DNA of 64,000 bases from contig NZ_PENI01000009.1 of NCBI RefSeq assembly GCF_003688995.1, forward strand, positions 62,001-126,000, read 5' to 3'. How positions within the stretch are numbered: position 1 is the stretch's first letter; each line of letters opens with the position of its first letter. This document shows positions 1-8,138 of this stretch, one piece after another. The DNA is from Streptomyces shenzhenensis (GTDB lineage Bacteria > Actinomycetota > Actinomycetes > Streptomycetales > Streptomycetaceae). The notes beneath the pieces are model-generated. The model was not told the DNA's origin. It worked only from the letters and a program-made list of their open reading frames with translations, and did not search any database. The position numbers and the translations under genes were made by a program.

Positions 1-210
1 GACGTGGACGATCCGTCCCACGCCGCCGACCCCGGGCACGACGGGAGGGGCCAGGGGGTAGTTCCGTTCGCCGCCGAAGACCTCGGCCGCGTACGGGGGG
101 ACGCAGGTAGCCAGCACCTCGACCACCACCTCACCGCCGCCGGCCTCGGGGTCGGGCATCTCCCGCACCGTGAGCGGGGCGCCGAACCGCGTCAGTACTG
201 CTGCGCGCAT
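1..210 (-). CDS. Zinc-type/quinone oxidoreductase (MDR family), N-terminal part, cut by window edge
   Basis: The reverse strand reads an N-terminus starting MRAAVLTRFGAPLTVREMP and continuing through VPGVGGVGRIV, the start of the GroES-like domain of medium-chain dehydrogenases/quinone oxidoreductases. The 70 visible codons are open to the window edge, so the NADPH-binding Rossmann half lies outside. The ATG at 208-210 is the natural start because it aligns with the family N-terminus. The gene diverges from the LysR gene, an arrangement in which the LysR protein commonly controls the neighbouring oxidoreductase. The substrate cannot be told from this fragment. Confidence 0.75.
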   Translation of the reverse strand, partial: MRAAVLTRFGAPLTVREMPDPEAGGGEVVVEVLATCVPPYAAEVFGGERNYPLAPPVVPGVGGVGRIVHV

Positions 211-312
211 GCGATGACCTCCATGTTCGTCCGGATCCTTCGCCATCGACACTAGGAACCCGGCCCTCATGCGGGAAGCGACGATCTGGCATCTGTGGTA
301 TGCGTATGGCGC
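211..312. promoter_or_regulatory. Divergent promoter region with LysR-type dyad
   Basis: This 102-bp gap separates the divergent oxidoreductase and LysR genes and must hold both promoters. A short dyad, ATGCG-N5-CGCAT, lies at 300-314 and overlaps the LysR start codon at 313. Its position would suit autorepression. No convincing -35/-10 pair was identified. Confidence 0.35.
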
Positions 313-1206
313 ATGGACATCTCCAGTACGGGTCTGCGGGTCCTGCAGCAGATCGCCGAATCCGGCAGCTTCACCGCGGCAGCCGCCAGGCTCGGCTACA
401 CGCAGTCGGCGGTCTCACGACAGGCCGCCTCCCTCGAACGGAGTGCGGGTGCCACCCTGTTCGACCGCCGCCCCGACGGGGTGCGGCTCACCTTCGCGGG
501 TCTGACCCTGCTGCGCCACGCCCGCACCATCCTGGACTGCCTCGCGGCGGCCGAGTCCGACCTCACCGGCACCGTCCCACGGACCGAACCGGTGCGGCTC
601 GGACTGTTCCTGAGCGCGGGCGCCGTCATCCTGCCCGCCGCGCTCACCCGCCTCACGGCAACCGACCCGCAGATCATGGTCACGACGACCGAGGGCACCA
701 CGCCCACCCTGATCCGGGCGCTGCGGGCGGGCTCGATCGACCTCGCCGTGCTGACGTCCCGCCCGCCCCACCGGCCTTTGGACAGCGAGTCACCGCGCCT
801 GCACGTCGAGACCGCCGTGGACACCGAACTGGTCCTGGCGACGCCTTCGACCGGGAAGTTCGCCGGCCGCACCACGGTGCATGTCGACGAACTGGTCGAT
901 GCCGCGTGGATCGTCACCCCGTCGTCGAACTCCGAGCCACTGCTCGGCGTCTGGCCCGGTCTGCCCGGACGGCCGCACGTCGTCCACCGGGCACGCGACT
1001 GGCTGACGAAACTCCAACTGGTCGCCAATGGCTTCGGGGTGACGACGGTGCCGTCCCGGCTCTCGCCGGTGCTACCGCCCAGGGTGAGCCTGGTACACGT
1101 CGAAGGCGCGCCCCCTGAGATCCGCCGCGTTCTCGTGGCACGCCTCCCTGGCCGCCCGACCCCGGCGATCACGGCCGTGAACCGAGCGATCACGTCGACG
1201 GTCTGA
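313..1206 (+). CDS. LysR family transcriptional regulator
   Basis: A 297-residue protein beginning MDISSTGLRVLQQIAESGSF. The winged helix-turn-helix is clear at about residues 15-60 (AAAARLGYTQSAVSRQ as helix-turn-helix, then LFDRRPDGVRLT as wing). The remainder fits a LysR effector-binding domain of normal family length. An in-frame GTG lies 18 bases upstream, but MDISSTGL aligns with family N-termini, so 313 was chosen. It is divergent from an MDR oxidoreductase and probably regulates it and itself. The effector is unknown. Confidence 0.9.
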   Translation: MDISSTGLRVLQQIAESGSFTAAAARLGYTQSAVSRQAASLERSAGATLFDRRPDGVRLTFAGLTLLRHARTILDCLAAAESDLTGTVPRTEPVRLGLFLSAGAVILPAALTRLTATDPQIMVTTTEGTTPTLIRALRAGSIDLAVLTSRPPHRPLDSESPRLHVETAVDTELVLATPSTGKFAGRTTVHVDELVDAAWIVTPSSNSEPLLGVWPGLPGRPHVVHRARDWLTKLQLVANGFGVTTVPSRLSPVLPPRVSLVHVEGAPPEIRRVLVARLPGRPTPAITAVNRAITSTV

Positions 1207-1278
1207 CATGTGCCGCCGAGGCGGTCGGCCGACCCTGGTCGCCGTCCGTTGCTGGCGACGCTTGACGAAGCTCCCGTG
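1207..1278. other. Short intergenic region with a palindrome
   Basis: This lies between the LysR stop and the 3' end of the frameshifted reverse-strand gene. It contains the 12-bp palindrome GGTCGGCCGACC, which could act as a weak bidirectional terminator. Nothing else is seen. Confidence 0.3.
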
Positions 1279-1585
1279 TCAGCGGTCGCTGTCCAAGGCG
1301 GCTCTGAAGCCATGATCTTGCATCACCGGGAAAGCTCCCACTGCACCGGCAAGCCATGCGTCGATCTCATCGTGGGACGACCGGATGGCACTGACCAGCT
1401 CCGCGAGCCCTGACCCGGCGGAGTTCGGAAGAGGGCAACTGAACTGACCCAGGGGCTGTGGCTGGCGCTGCCGGGAGCGAACCGGCGTCGTCGAGGCCGG
1501 CGACGAAGTCCACGTCGGCCCAGCCACCACGAAACAGCACAACCGACAGCACGGCCTCCGCCGGGCCGTCCCGGTCAATGATCAT
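1279..1585 (-). pseudogene. Small hypothetical protein, apparently frameshifted
   Basis: Two reverse-strand frames complement each other. One starts MIIDRDGPAEAVLSVVLFRG at 1585 and reads well to about 1430. The other carries a plausible tail (GLAELVSAIRSSHDEIDAWL, ending ALDSDR) that stops at 1279. Joined at about 1420-1435 they would give a protein of roughly 100 residues starting 17 bp after the stop of the DUF4241 gene, as in an operon. A single-base change or a sequencing error could explain the break. No family is recognised. Confidence 0.4.
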
Positions 1586-1602
1586 CCGAGGTGGCTCTTC
1601 GG

Positions 1603-2739
1603 CTACGTCGGCTTCGGATACAGGAGGTCGGACGACCAGACTTCGCCGCCGTCAGCGTCGAGCAGTACGAGCCTGCCGTCGTCGCCGAGCACCGCGCGCT
1701 GAACATCCCGACCCTGCGTTCCACTGCTCCATACCTGTACGCCAGTGGGCGCGAACACCACCAGATTGCCGTTGTCCTGTAGCACCAAACGGTTCGACAG
1801 GCCGATGAGCTCATCTTCAAGCAGCGTGCCAGTACTCCACACCGTCGCGCCGTCCTGGGCACGGTAGATGACTACATCACCGTCCTCCTGATTCACGAGA
1901 AGGAAGGCTCCGGAGCTGGAGGACAACGCCCCCAGCCGAAGGGCGACGCCTGGCAGCAGTTCGGCCAGGATGGGCCTGCCTTCCAGCCGACGTTTCACAT
2001 CCCGGTACTGATCAGCGCCGGAGCTTTGCGGATCCGAATTCATGCCCGCGCTCGGCGTCGAGCACCCGTCATCGAGCAGGACGTGGAAGTCGGTGAGGAA
2101 GCAGGCGACGTCGCCGTCGATGGTGCGGCCGATCCAGGTGGGGTAGTCACCGTCACCCCAGCCGGTGCGGAACACGATCACGGCATGGTCGTCGTCGCCG
2201 ACCGACATGGTGATCGCGGCGCACTCGGGGACCGAACTGGCAGGAGCCTGGGGCCTGTCTCGCATGGAGTCCATGACCCGCACGGCGAAGTCCTCCTCCT
2301 CACTGACGGCTTGGAAGGTCTGGGCGTCCACGAAGCATCCCGTGCCGCTGTCGACGGGATAGCCGAAGAGCTCGTCGTCATCGAGTTCCTCCGTGTCCTC
2401 GCCGGGCCGGAGGGCCAACTCCCAGGTGGCGACGGGCTCGTCCCGTATCTCCAGCCGGGCCGCGGCCACGCGGGTGTCCCGGTGCCCGCCCTCCGGACCG
2501 ATCACGTCCACGGTGACCAGGACGACCGGATAGATGCCCGGCCGGACCCGCTGGGTGAACGCCATCTCAGCGGGATCGCCGAGGCCGCAGCCGAGCGGCT
2601 CCATCGCGATGACGCGTCCAGATGGCAGCGACAGCGGAACGCCCGGTAGTACCCGCACCAACAGACTGACGCCATCGGGGCACGGATGACTGGTGCCGGG
2701 TGCGAAGAGACGTACGAAGTCGGGGGTGAGAACGGGCAT
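1603..2739 (-). CDS. DUF4241 domain protein fused to a bulb-type lectin domain
   Basis: A 378-residue protein starting MPVLTPDFVRLF at 2739, preceded by a good ribosome site (AGGAG, 5 bases before the ATG). A longer in-frame start at 2841 lacks such a site. The first ~230 residues match DUF4241: SGRVIAMEPL, then an RVAAARLEI strand, CFVDAQTF, and the signature GWGDGDYPTWIG followed by VACFLTDFH. From about residue 265 there is a beta-rich B-lectin-like domain with two LVLQDNGNLVVF-type repeats and WSSGT motifs, as in mannose-binding monocot lectins. There is no signal peptide or membrane segment, so it is probably cytoplasmic. The function is unknown; the lectin half suggests carbohydrate or surface binding. 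Confidence 0.8.
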   Translation of the reverse strand: MPVLTPDFVRLFAPGTSHPCPDGVSLLVRVLPGVPLSLPSGRVIAMEPLGCGLGDPAEMAFTQRVRPGIYPVVLVTVDVIGPEGGHRDTRVAAARLEIRDEPVATWELALRPGEDTEELDDDELFGYPVDSGTGCFVDAQTFQAVSEEEDFAVRVMDSMRDRPQAPASSVPECAAITMSVGDDDHAVIVFRTGWGDGDYPTWIGRTIDGDVACFLTDFHVLLDDGCSTPSAGMNSDPQSSGADQYRDVKRRLEGRPILAELLPGVALRLGALSSSSGAFLLVNQEDGDVVIYRAQDGATVWSTGTLLEDELIGLSNRLVLQDNGNLVVFAPTGVQVWSSGTQGRDVQRAVLGDDGRLVLLDADGGEVWSSDLLYPKPT

Positions 2740-3015
2740 GACATCTCCTGCGGTGCGCACGTCGGCCGAAGCGATTGATTGCCGGAAACGTATCGCGCGG
2801 CGAAGCGATATACGGGAAAGCGCAGGGTCGGCGACGCACATCAGGCCAGCTCAGTCAGCCCAACCGGTCTTTCAAACCTGCCGAGGTCAGAGCCGGGCAG
2901 TCCTCTCATGGACGGATCAGGAACAGGCTCTGGGCTTGTTCTCTAACCTCTACCCCTCCCTGGTGCTCCCCTCTACCGGGATGATCACGGCGGCCCGATC
3001 AGACACACTGGTTCG
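2740..3015. other. Divergent intergenic region
   Basis: This 276-bp gap separates the DUF4241 gene from the phosphotransferase-like gene and must contain both promoters. The start-proximal ribosome site of the DUF4241 gene lies at 2740-2750. No RNA gene, repeat or remnant was recognised. Confidence 0.3.
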
Positions 3016-3798
3016 GTGCAGCATGATGAAGAACACCCGTTGTCCGGCGGTAACGTCAGCGATGGTGTCGTTCGAGTCGGAGATACCGTCCGCCGTCCGA
3101 CCGGACCGTGGACTCCCGCAGTGCACGCCTTGCTCACCCACCTGAACGAGGTGGGATTCCGGGCGGCGCCTCGGCCTCTGGGCATTGACGAGCAAGGACG
3201 CGAGGTCCTGACCTATGTGCCGGGACATGTGGTCTGGCCCGACCGGTCCGCTCTGCTGGAACCCGCTCGGCAACTGGCCCGCGTGGCACGGCTGATCCGG
3301 GACTTCCACGATGCGGTGCAGGACTTCACGTCACCCCCCGACGCGCAGTGGCAGGTGCTGATCCCCGCCGAGGGCAGCGACATCATCGCCCATCACGATC
3401 TGGCCCCATGGAACCTTGTGGTCGCAGACGAGTCCCGGTGGGCCTTCATCGACTGGGACACCGCCGGCCCCGGTTCCCGCCTGTGGGACGTGGCGTATGC
3501 CATGCACGGGTTCATCCCGTTGTCCGCGTATCCTGACCGGGAACGCCGCGATGCGGGAGACCGGCTGCGAGTCTTTGCCGACGCGTACGACCTCGATGAA
3601 GCCGAACGCCGTCGACTGGTCCCTCTGCTGGGGCGCCGTACGCGCTCCATGCACGACTTCCTGCGCGACCAGGCCGCCCGGGGTGTCCAGCTCTGGGCAA
3701 CTCTGTGGGCCGCAGGCCACGGCGACGTCTGGCGAAGCGACGCCGAATACATCGAACAGCGCGAAGACCAGTGGGTGCACGCCCTGCTCGCGGGTTGA
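3016..3798 (+). CDS. Aminoglycoside phosphotransferase (APH)-family protein
   Basis: A 260-residue kinase-like protein with a GTG start. The catalytic loop HHDLAPWN (residues 126-133) is the Brenner-type motif of APH/choline kinases, and IDWDTAGPG (145-153) is the metal-binding DxD/DFG equivalent. The N-terminal nucleotide-binding lobe is short but present. The family phosphorylates aminoglycosides, other antibiotics or small metabolites such as choline and homoserine; the substrate here cannot be deduced. It is a single-gene unit immediately followed by transposase remnants, so it may have travelled with mobile DNA. Confidence 0.85.
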   Translation: MQHDEEHPLSGGNVSDGVVRVGDTVRRPTGPWTPAVHALLTHLNEVGFRAAPRPLGIDEQGREVLTYVPGHVVWPDRSALLEPARQLARVARLIRDFHDAVQDFTSPPDAQWQVLIPAEGSDIIAHHDLAPWNLVVADESRWAFIDWDTAGPGSRLWDVAYAMHGFIPLSAYPDRERRDAGDRLRVFADAYDLDEAERRRLVPLLGRRTRSMHDFLRDQAARGVQLWATLWAAGHGDVWRSDAEYIEQREDQWVHALLAG

Positions 3799-3851
3799 GG
3801 CACTTCGGCCCGCTCCTCGCTTCCGACGTTGTGCTCCGACCAAGGTGCACG

Positions 3852-4134
3852 CTGTTCGAGCTGGCGGATGCGGTGTTGTGCCCGTCGGCTGCGATGTACT
3901 GGGCGGTGGAGCTGACATTGCTGCCCGAGCACCGGCGTGGGCACGGGGCGATGTACGACGACCTCGACCAGGGCAGGATCGAGACCGGCCGGCTGCGGCA
4001 GGTGCTGGCCGGTCTGCCGCTGCCGCGGTTCCCGGACGGGCGTCTGGTGCCGACCGTGGACGTCTCGCCGTGGCTGCGGTCGGACGCGTCGTGCTCGCCG
4101 AACTGGCTGTTGTGTCACGTCTACGGCCGGGCGA
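3852..4134 (+). pseudogene. Transposase fragment, N-terminal region
   Basis: The forward strand reads LFELADAVLC, then ELTLLPEHRRGHGAMYDDLD, LAGLPLPR, VDVSPWLRSDA and LLCHVYGR. I recognise this as the N-terminal third of a common actinobacterial DDE transposase (IS701-like). Homology stops abruptly after CHVYGR, with no start codon or downstream catalytic region in the same orientation. It is a dead fragment abutting an oppositely oriented fragment of the same family. Confidence 0.65.
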
Positions 4135-4142
4135 GGACGGCC

Positions 4143-4515
4143 TCACAGTGTGGGAGAGGCAGGCGATGTCGTAGCCGGAGCCCATGACGATCAGGATCTC
4201 GGGGTCGGCCGGCCGCCGGTGACCAGCTGTGGTCAACCTGCTGACGGCTTGCCGGAGTTGGCCGGTGGTGACCTGCGTGGCGTCGTCCGCATGGCCAGGG
4301 CGGACCGCGTCCAGGAGAGCAAGCCAGGAGGTGCGGCCGGACTCCAGAGCGGCGAAGAAGGAATACGGTCGGCCGGGCACGAACCGGTTCGAGCTGCGGT
4401 CTCCGCGTCCGTGGACGTGGCAGAACAGCCGCTCGTCGCTCGTCGGTTCATCGGGCTTGCGCAGGTGCGCCTGGATCCGGGCCGTGTGTGCGTCCCGCTC
4501 GACGTGACCCCCGCT
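4143..4515 (-). pseudogene. Transposase fragment, central region, opposite orientation
   Basis: The reverse strand reads DERLFCHVHGRGDRSSNRFV, PGRPYSFFAALESGRTSWLA, DAVRPGHADDATQV and DPEILIVMGSGYDI. This is the segment that follows CHVYGR in the transposase family of the adjacent forward fragment. Both fragments contain the C-H-V-x-G-R stretch, so they are pieces of two copies joined tail to tail at about 4135-4145 rather than one copy with a simple inversion. The conserved aspartate expected after EILIVM is replaced (MGSGYD). Confidence 0.6.
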
Positions 4516-4585
4516 TGTCGGTAGCGGATTTCAGGGATGTCCTTCGCCGAAGATTCGGGTTTCCGGATCGGAGACGTCTGGGCGG

Positions 4586-5638
4586 TCAGACTTGCTGTTG
4601 GTCCGATGTGTCTGCCTCGGGCCGGTGAACGTCGACGATTACTTTTCCTTTTGCATGTCGGCTTTCGACGCGGGCGAATGCCGCGGCCGCGTCGTCGAAC
4701 GTGAAGCGGCTGTCGATGGGCACATGCAGGCGTCCGCTGTCGATGAGGTCGGCGAGGGTGCGCAGGTCCTCGGCGTCGGGGCGCATGGACAGTCGTTGGT
4801 AGTGCACGTCGCGTCGCTTGGCGTGACGTCGCACCCGTGCCGTCACGAGGAACAGGACGGTTTCGAGGGTGAGTGCGCGCCAGGCGGGCATGGCGTAGTC
4901 GTGGCGCATGGAGCCGGGGGTCGGGGTGGCGGCGACTGAGAGGAGTCGTCCTCCGGGTTGTGTGCGGTCCAGGAGAGCGCGGAGATCGGCGCCGGGTACG
5001 AGGTCGAAGATCTTGGTGTAGGTGCCGGGGATCTCGTGGTCGGGGTGTTGGTGGTAGTCGAGGACCTCGTCGGCACCCAGCCTGCGCAGTTCCACGGTGT
5101 GGTGCGCGGAGGCGGTTGTGGTCACCTGTGCGCCGGCATGGGCCGCGAGTTGGATCTCGAGCGTCCCCACCATGCTGGTGCCCGCGGTGATGAGCACGCG
5201 GTCCTCTGGTACGACGGCGAGGCCACGTGTGATGGCCTGCAGGGCGGTCGTGCCTGCGAGGGGCACGGCCGCCGCGGTGGCGAAGTCCACCGTGCGGGGC
5301 ATGCGTGCGACCAGCTCGGACTGGATGGCGACCTTCTCGGCCAGTCCTCCCAAGAGTGCCTTGTCCGTCCGGGCGAACACGGCATCGCCGACTGCGAGAC
5401 CGGTGACCGACGAGCCGATGGCTGAGATGGTGCCGGAGAACTCGTTGCCTGGCACGAGGGGGAAACGGCCGGGGTTGACGAATCGGAACGTGCCGGTTCG
5501 CTGCAGGATGTCGATGGGGTTCAGACCGGCGGCGTGGATATCCACCACCACTTCGGTGGGGCCGGCGATCGGATCCGCGCGTTCGCTGAGTCGCATGACC
5601 TCCGGTCCGCCGTAGGCGGTGAATTCGTACGCTCTCAT
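4586..5638 (-). CDS. NADP-dependent quinone oxidoreductase-like protein (MDR family)
   Basis: A 350-residue zinc-independent medium-chain dehydrogenase. It starts MRAYEFTAYGGPEVMRLSE, has the GroES-like segment (AAGLNPIDILQRTG, VPGNEFSGTISAIG), a Rossmann core with ITAGTSMVGTLEIQLA and GADEVLDY, and a C-terminal VESRHAKGKVIVDV. These are typical of QOR/zeta-crystallin-like enzymes that reduce quinones or enones with NADPH. The start at 5638 aligns with family N-termini; upstream in-frame codons are unlikely. A near-perfect palindrome upstream suggests control by a TetR- or MarR-type repressor that is not encoded next to it. Confidence 0.88.
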   Translation of the reverse strand: MRAYEFTAYGGPEVMRLSERADPIAGPTEVVVDIHAAGLNPIDILQRTGTFRFVNPGRFPLVPGNEFSGTISAIGSSVTGLAVGDAVFARTDKALLGGLAEKVAIQSELVARMPRTVDFATAAAVPLAGTTALQAITRGLAVVPEDRVLITAGTSMVGTLEIQLAAHAGAQVTTTASAHHTVELRRLGADEVLDYHQHPDHEIPGTYTKIFDLVPGADLRALLDRTQPGGRLLSVAATPTPGSMRHDYAMPAWRALTLETVLFLVTARVRRHAKRRDVHYQRLSMRPDAEDLRTLADLIDSGRLHVPIDSRFTFDDAAAAFARVESRHAKGKVIVDVHRPEADTSDQQQV

Positions 5639-5723
5639 GGTGTTCCTTGCGTGACGGTTCGTGTCGGCGTGCCTGGATGACGATGCGCTGCTCGTGCCCC
5701 GAGCGGCTCCCGACGTGAAGCCT

Positions 5724-5759
5724 ACATTCATAAGTGACACTGAGTTTCATTCATGAAAC
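5724..5759 (-). promoter_or_regulatory. Promoter/operator of the MDR oxidoreductase gene
   Basis: A perfect 16-bp palindrome, GTTTCATTCATGAAAC, lies at 5744-5759. It is followed on the reverse strand by a second dyad, AGTG-N-CACT (5733-5741), and by a TATGAA sequence that could serve as the -10. The cluster is about 90-120 bp upstream of the start at 5638. The size fits a TetR/MarR dimer site overlapping the -35 region. Confidence 0.5.
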
Positions 5760-5990
5760 GGTGCTCACAAGTGGCATGAGGGCCCGGGAGCGCCGGTACC
5801 CGTTCAGGGCCAGGTACGCCTCCGCGGAGTGCCACGCGAACCGCTCGTTGGAGTGCTCCGGGCAGGGCGGCCGCACCAGAGTTTCAAGCAGCGCGGCGGC
5901 TTTGAGGAAGACGGAGCTGTACACATCGCGTTGCATCGCATGGGAGTTCACCCGCGCGACCGCTGCGTACAGCGGACCGTAGTCATCCAC
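5751..5990 (-). pseudogene. Fic/Doc-family toxin remnant
   Basis: The reverse strand from about 5990 reads VDDYGPLYAAVARVNSHAMQ, AALLETLV, then EHSNERFAWHSAEAYLALNG, which matches the core of Doc-like Fic proteins (the E-x-x-N-x-R part of the Fic motif). The usual N-terminus is replaced by an ISAs1 transposase fragment, and the C-terminus breaks off after LALNG into unrelated residues, with a stop at 5751. It cannot be functional. Confidence 0.6.
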
Positions 5991-6140
5991 CTGGCCAGGC
6001 GACCTGGCGCCGGGCCAGGACCACGTCAGGGTGGTCCGTCGTGGCCGGCAGCGGGACCGCAGGGACGGTCTTGGTCCGCGAGCCGCGTACCACTGTGCCG
6101 TCGACCGCGATCGCCTGCTGCTCCGGCTGGGGCTGGGGCT
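5983..6140 (-). pseudogene. ISAs1-family transposase remnant
   Basis: The reverse strand reads EQQAIAVDGTVVRGSRTKTV followed by DVVLARRQVA. This is the conserved AIAVDGK-VRGS block and the VVLAQ-V strand of ISAs1-type transposases. The fragment is about 50 codons, lacks a start and ends in TGA at 5983-5985, fused out of frame to the Fic remnant. The usual lysine after DG is threonine. Confidence 0.6.
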
Positions 6141-6184
6141 GCGGCGGCGGTCGGGCCCGCCGATACGTTCGGCGCGCAACACCA

Positions 6185-6219
6185 GTCTGCCCGGCGCACC
6201 ACTCGTGCGCCGGGCAGAC
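6185..6219. terminator. Strong bidirectional hairpin terminator
   Basis: A perfect 15-bp stem (GTCTGCCCGGCGCAC and its complement) with a 5-nt loop, 39 bp beyond the stop of the DUF1593 gene. It lacks a T-run, as is common in Streptomyces. Confidence 0.75.
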
Positions 6220-6257
6220 CTGTCGGCTACCGTGACCGACTTGGTACCTCAGGACGG

Positions 6258-7832
6258 TCAGACAACGGTCACGACCACTCGCTGGTAGGAGGTCAGGCCG
6301 CCATCATCGGTCACCGACAAGATGAAGTGCATGTTCTGGCCGACCTGAGCGTCTGCCGGAACAGTGACTTTCGCCGAGGAGAAGTTGCCGTTGCGCGCCT
6401 CAGCCATCCGCACGGGTGTCGCACCGTCGTAGGTGTCGGCATCGGCATACCGCCACCACTTGGCAGTGAGCTTGTTCTTGTCGGGGTCGCTGATCTTCGC
6501 GGTCAGCGAGATCTTCTCTCCCGGCTTTGTCGTACGGTCGAGCTTCCCCTGGACGTTGACTGTCGGCTCATGGTTGGCGGCCTTGTACTTGTCCGTGACA
6601 GTCCACTTGAGGCGTGCGGCAAAGTCCTCTTGAGCCGCTCCGAACCATCGGGCACTCGCGTAATCGGTTGACGGCGTGCCGTTCGTTCCGATGTCCGTAC
6701 CGGCGCGGCCGCCCCATCCGCCCCAACTCGGGTCCACGTCTGCCCGGAGACCATTTTGGATCAGGTTCATGTAGATGGATGTGTCTCCCTCGGAGATCCA
6801 CGATCCCTTCGCCTGCGGGGCCGTCCAGACGATATAACCCATGGCCTTCAACTGTTCGGTGGTGAGGCCTGAGTGTCCGAAGTAGTCGAAGATGTCGCCT
6901 GGCACCATCTGCTTTCCGTCGCCCCACACCCTGTAGAAATTCCCCAACGGACCGACGTCGGACACGTTGGCCTTCGTCCATTCGGCGGACAGGTATTTCG
7001 CATCGTCCGGCAGGACGGCAGAGCGTGCTCCATAGCCCCAGATGTTGGTGGACATCTGGCGGAACTTCACGTCGGGCCAGTTGGGCTGAATGTACTGGGC
7101 GTACATGCCGTCCTGGTCTCCGAATGACTGAATGACGGCCTTACTGGACACCTTGCGGTAAACGTTCGGCCAGTCGGGCGTCCCGAAGTACTCGTCCTTG
7201 ATGGACTTCAGCGCACGCGCGATCGTCGACTGCCCGGCGCCGGTCAGCAGATAGACCGGCCTACTGGAATGATCCAGGAGAAGACGTCGGATGAGATTGG
7301 ACCCGTCGGAGTCCTTGGCGATGTCGCCATCGAACTCGATGTTTCCGTTGAGGATCTTCGAGCGCAGGTCCTTTGGCGCGGGATACCCGTTGGCATGCTT
7401 CTTCAGGTTGGGGTAGACCTTCGCGTAGATGTCCACGGCGTCGTCGATGAATCGCTCCCCGGGCTTCCAACGCCATGATTCACACGGGCAGAGGTTCAAG
7501 CCGAAGCGCGTGTACTCGCGTCCGGGCACGAACCACTTTGTCCCCTTGCCGTCGCCGGCCCAGTGGACTCCGCTGCTCGCGTATACCAGACCCTCCGTAT
7601 CGAATTCGTTGCTGTAAAGCAGATACCGCAGGACGGTGTTCTGGTCGTCGAGTTCTGGATCGTTCATCAGAACTATGCGTGGTTTCTCTTGCTTTCCCGT
7701 GCCAGAACTGTTGCCTCGCGCCAGTGCGGGCGACGCGGTACTGACTCCGAAGATCATGGCCATCAAGACCACAACGCCAAGCGCGTTCGCAAGACGCAAA
7801 GGTCCGCTGCGGGACAAATTGCTTCTGAACAT
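6258..7832 (-). CDS. Secreted DUF1593 (Sde182-like, nucleoside-hydrolase-fold) protein, copy 1
   Basis: A 524-residue protein with a signal peptide (basic MFRSNLSRSG, hydrophobic core LGVVVLMAMIFGVSTA, cleavage near ALARG). The body matches the DUF1593/Sde182 family: an N-terminal nucleoside-hydrolase-like domain with NDPELDDQNTVLRYLLYSNE (aspartates in the position of the hydrolase metal site), WGGWGGR in the middle, and a C-terminal beta-sandwich ending TSYQRVVVTVV. Family members are associated with polysaccharide degradation, including a cellulose-binding protein; the exact activity is not established. AAGGGAG lies 5 bases before the ATG. It is a diverged tandem paralogue of the next gene, with its own terminator at 6185-6219. 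Confidence 0.85.
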   Translation of the reverse strand: MFRSNLSRSGPLRLANALGVVVLMAMIFGVSTASPALARGNSSGTGKQEKPRIVLMNDPELDDQNTVLRYLLYSNEFDTEGLVYASSGVHWAGDGKGTKWFVPGREYTRFGLNLCPCESWRWKPGERFIDDAVDIYAKVYPNLKKHANGYPAPKDLRSKILNGNIEFDGDIAKDSDGSNLIRRLLLDHSSRPVYLLTGAGQSTIARALKSIKDEYFGTPDWPNVYRKVSSKAVIQSFGDQDGMYAQYIQPNWPDVKFRQMSTNIWGYGARSAVLPDDAKYLSAEWTKANVSDVGPLGNFYRVWGDGKQMVPGDIFDYFGHSGLTTEQLKAMGYIVWTAPQAKGSWISEGDTSIYMNLIQNGLRADVDPSWGGWGGRAGTDIGTNGTPSTDYASARWFGAAQEDFAARLKWTVTDKYKAANHEPTVNVQGKLDRTTKPGEKISLTAKISDPDKNKLTAKWWRYADADTYDGATPVRMAEARNGNFSSAKVTVPADAQVGQNMHFILSVTDDGGLTSYQRVVVTVV

Positions 7833-7971
7833 TCTTGCTCCCTTCTGGTGTATCTGCCACGACCGGGTTAGGCCAGGCCCTCTCGGGCCGAGGCCGGAAA
7901 CCGGGTCGTCTGACGAGCTATGTCCCCTGAACGGACTGCTCGTGGGTTGGCCGCTCCCAGGGCGCTGGAAG

Positions 7972-8103
7972 CTAGAGGTCGTGCATGGTGCGGCTGCCGT
8001 GCGTGGTCAAGTTGTCCCGGATCAGCACGATGGGGCCGCCGAGCTGCTGGTGCTTGGCATGCAGTGGACGGGCGCAGTCGGTCTCGGTGAAGCCCTTGCG
8101 ACG
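7972..8103 (-). pseudogene. IS630-family transposase remnant
   Basis: The reverse strand reads GFTETDCARPLHAKHQQLGG followed by PIVLIRDNLTTHGSRTMHDL and a TAG. This is the IS630 DDE core in which the second catalytic aspartate sits in V-W/R-DNL-H. Only about 44 codons remain. It lies between two paralogous secreted-protein genes and may mark the duplication or a rearrangement. Confidence 0.65.
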
Positions 8104-8138
8104 GCCTCAGGCAGGGCTGCGGTCCAGATGGCTGACAG

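Noticed and set aside
4233..5750. Reverse open frame of 505 codons
   Set aside because: Out-of-frame shadow of the MDR oxidoreductase; Arg/Pro/Thr-rich with no domain.
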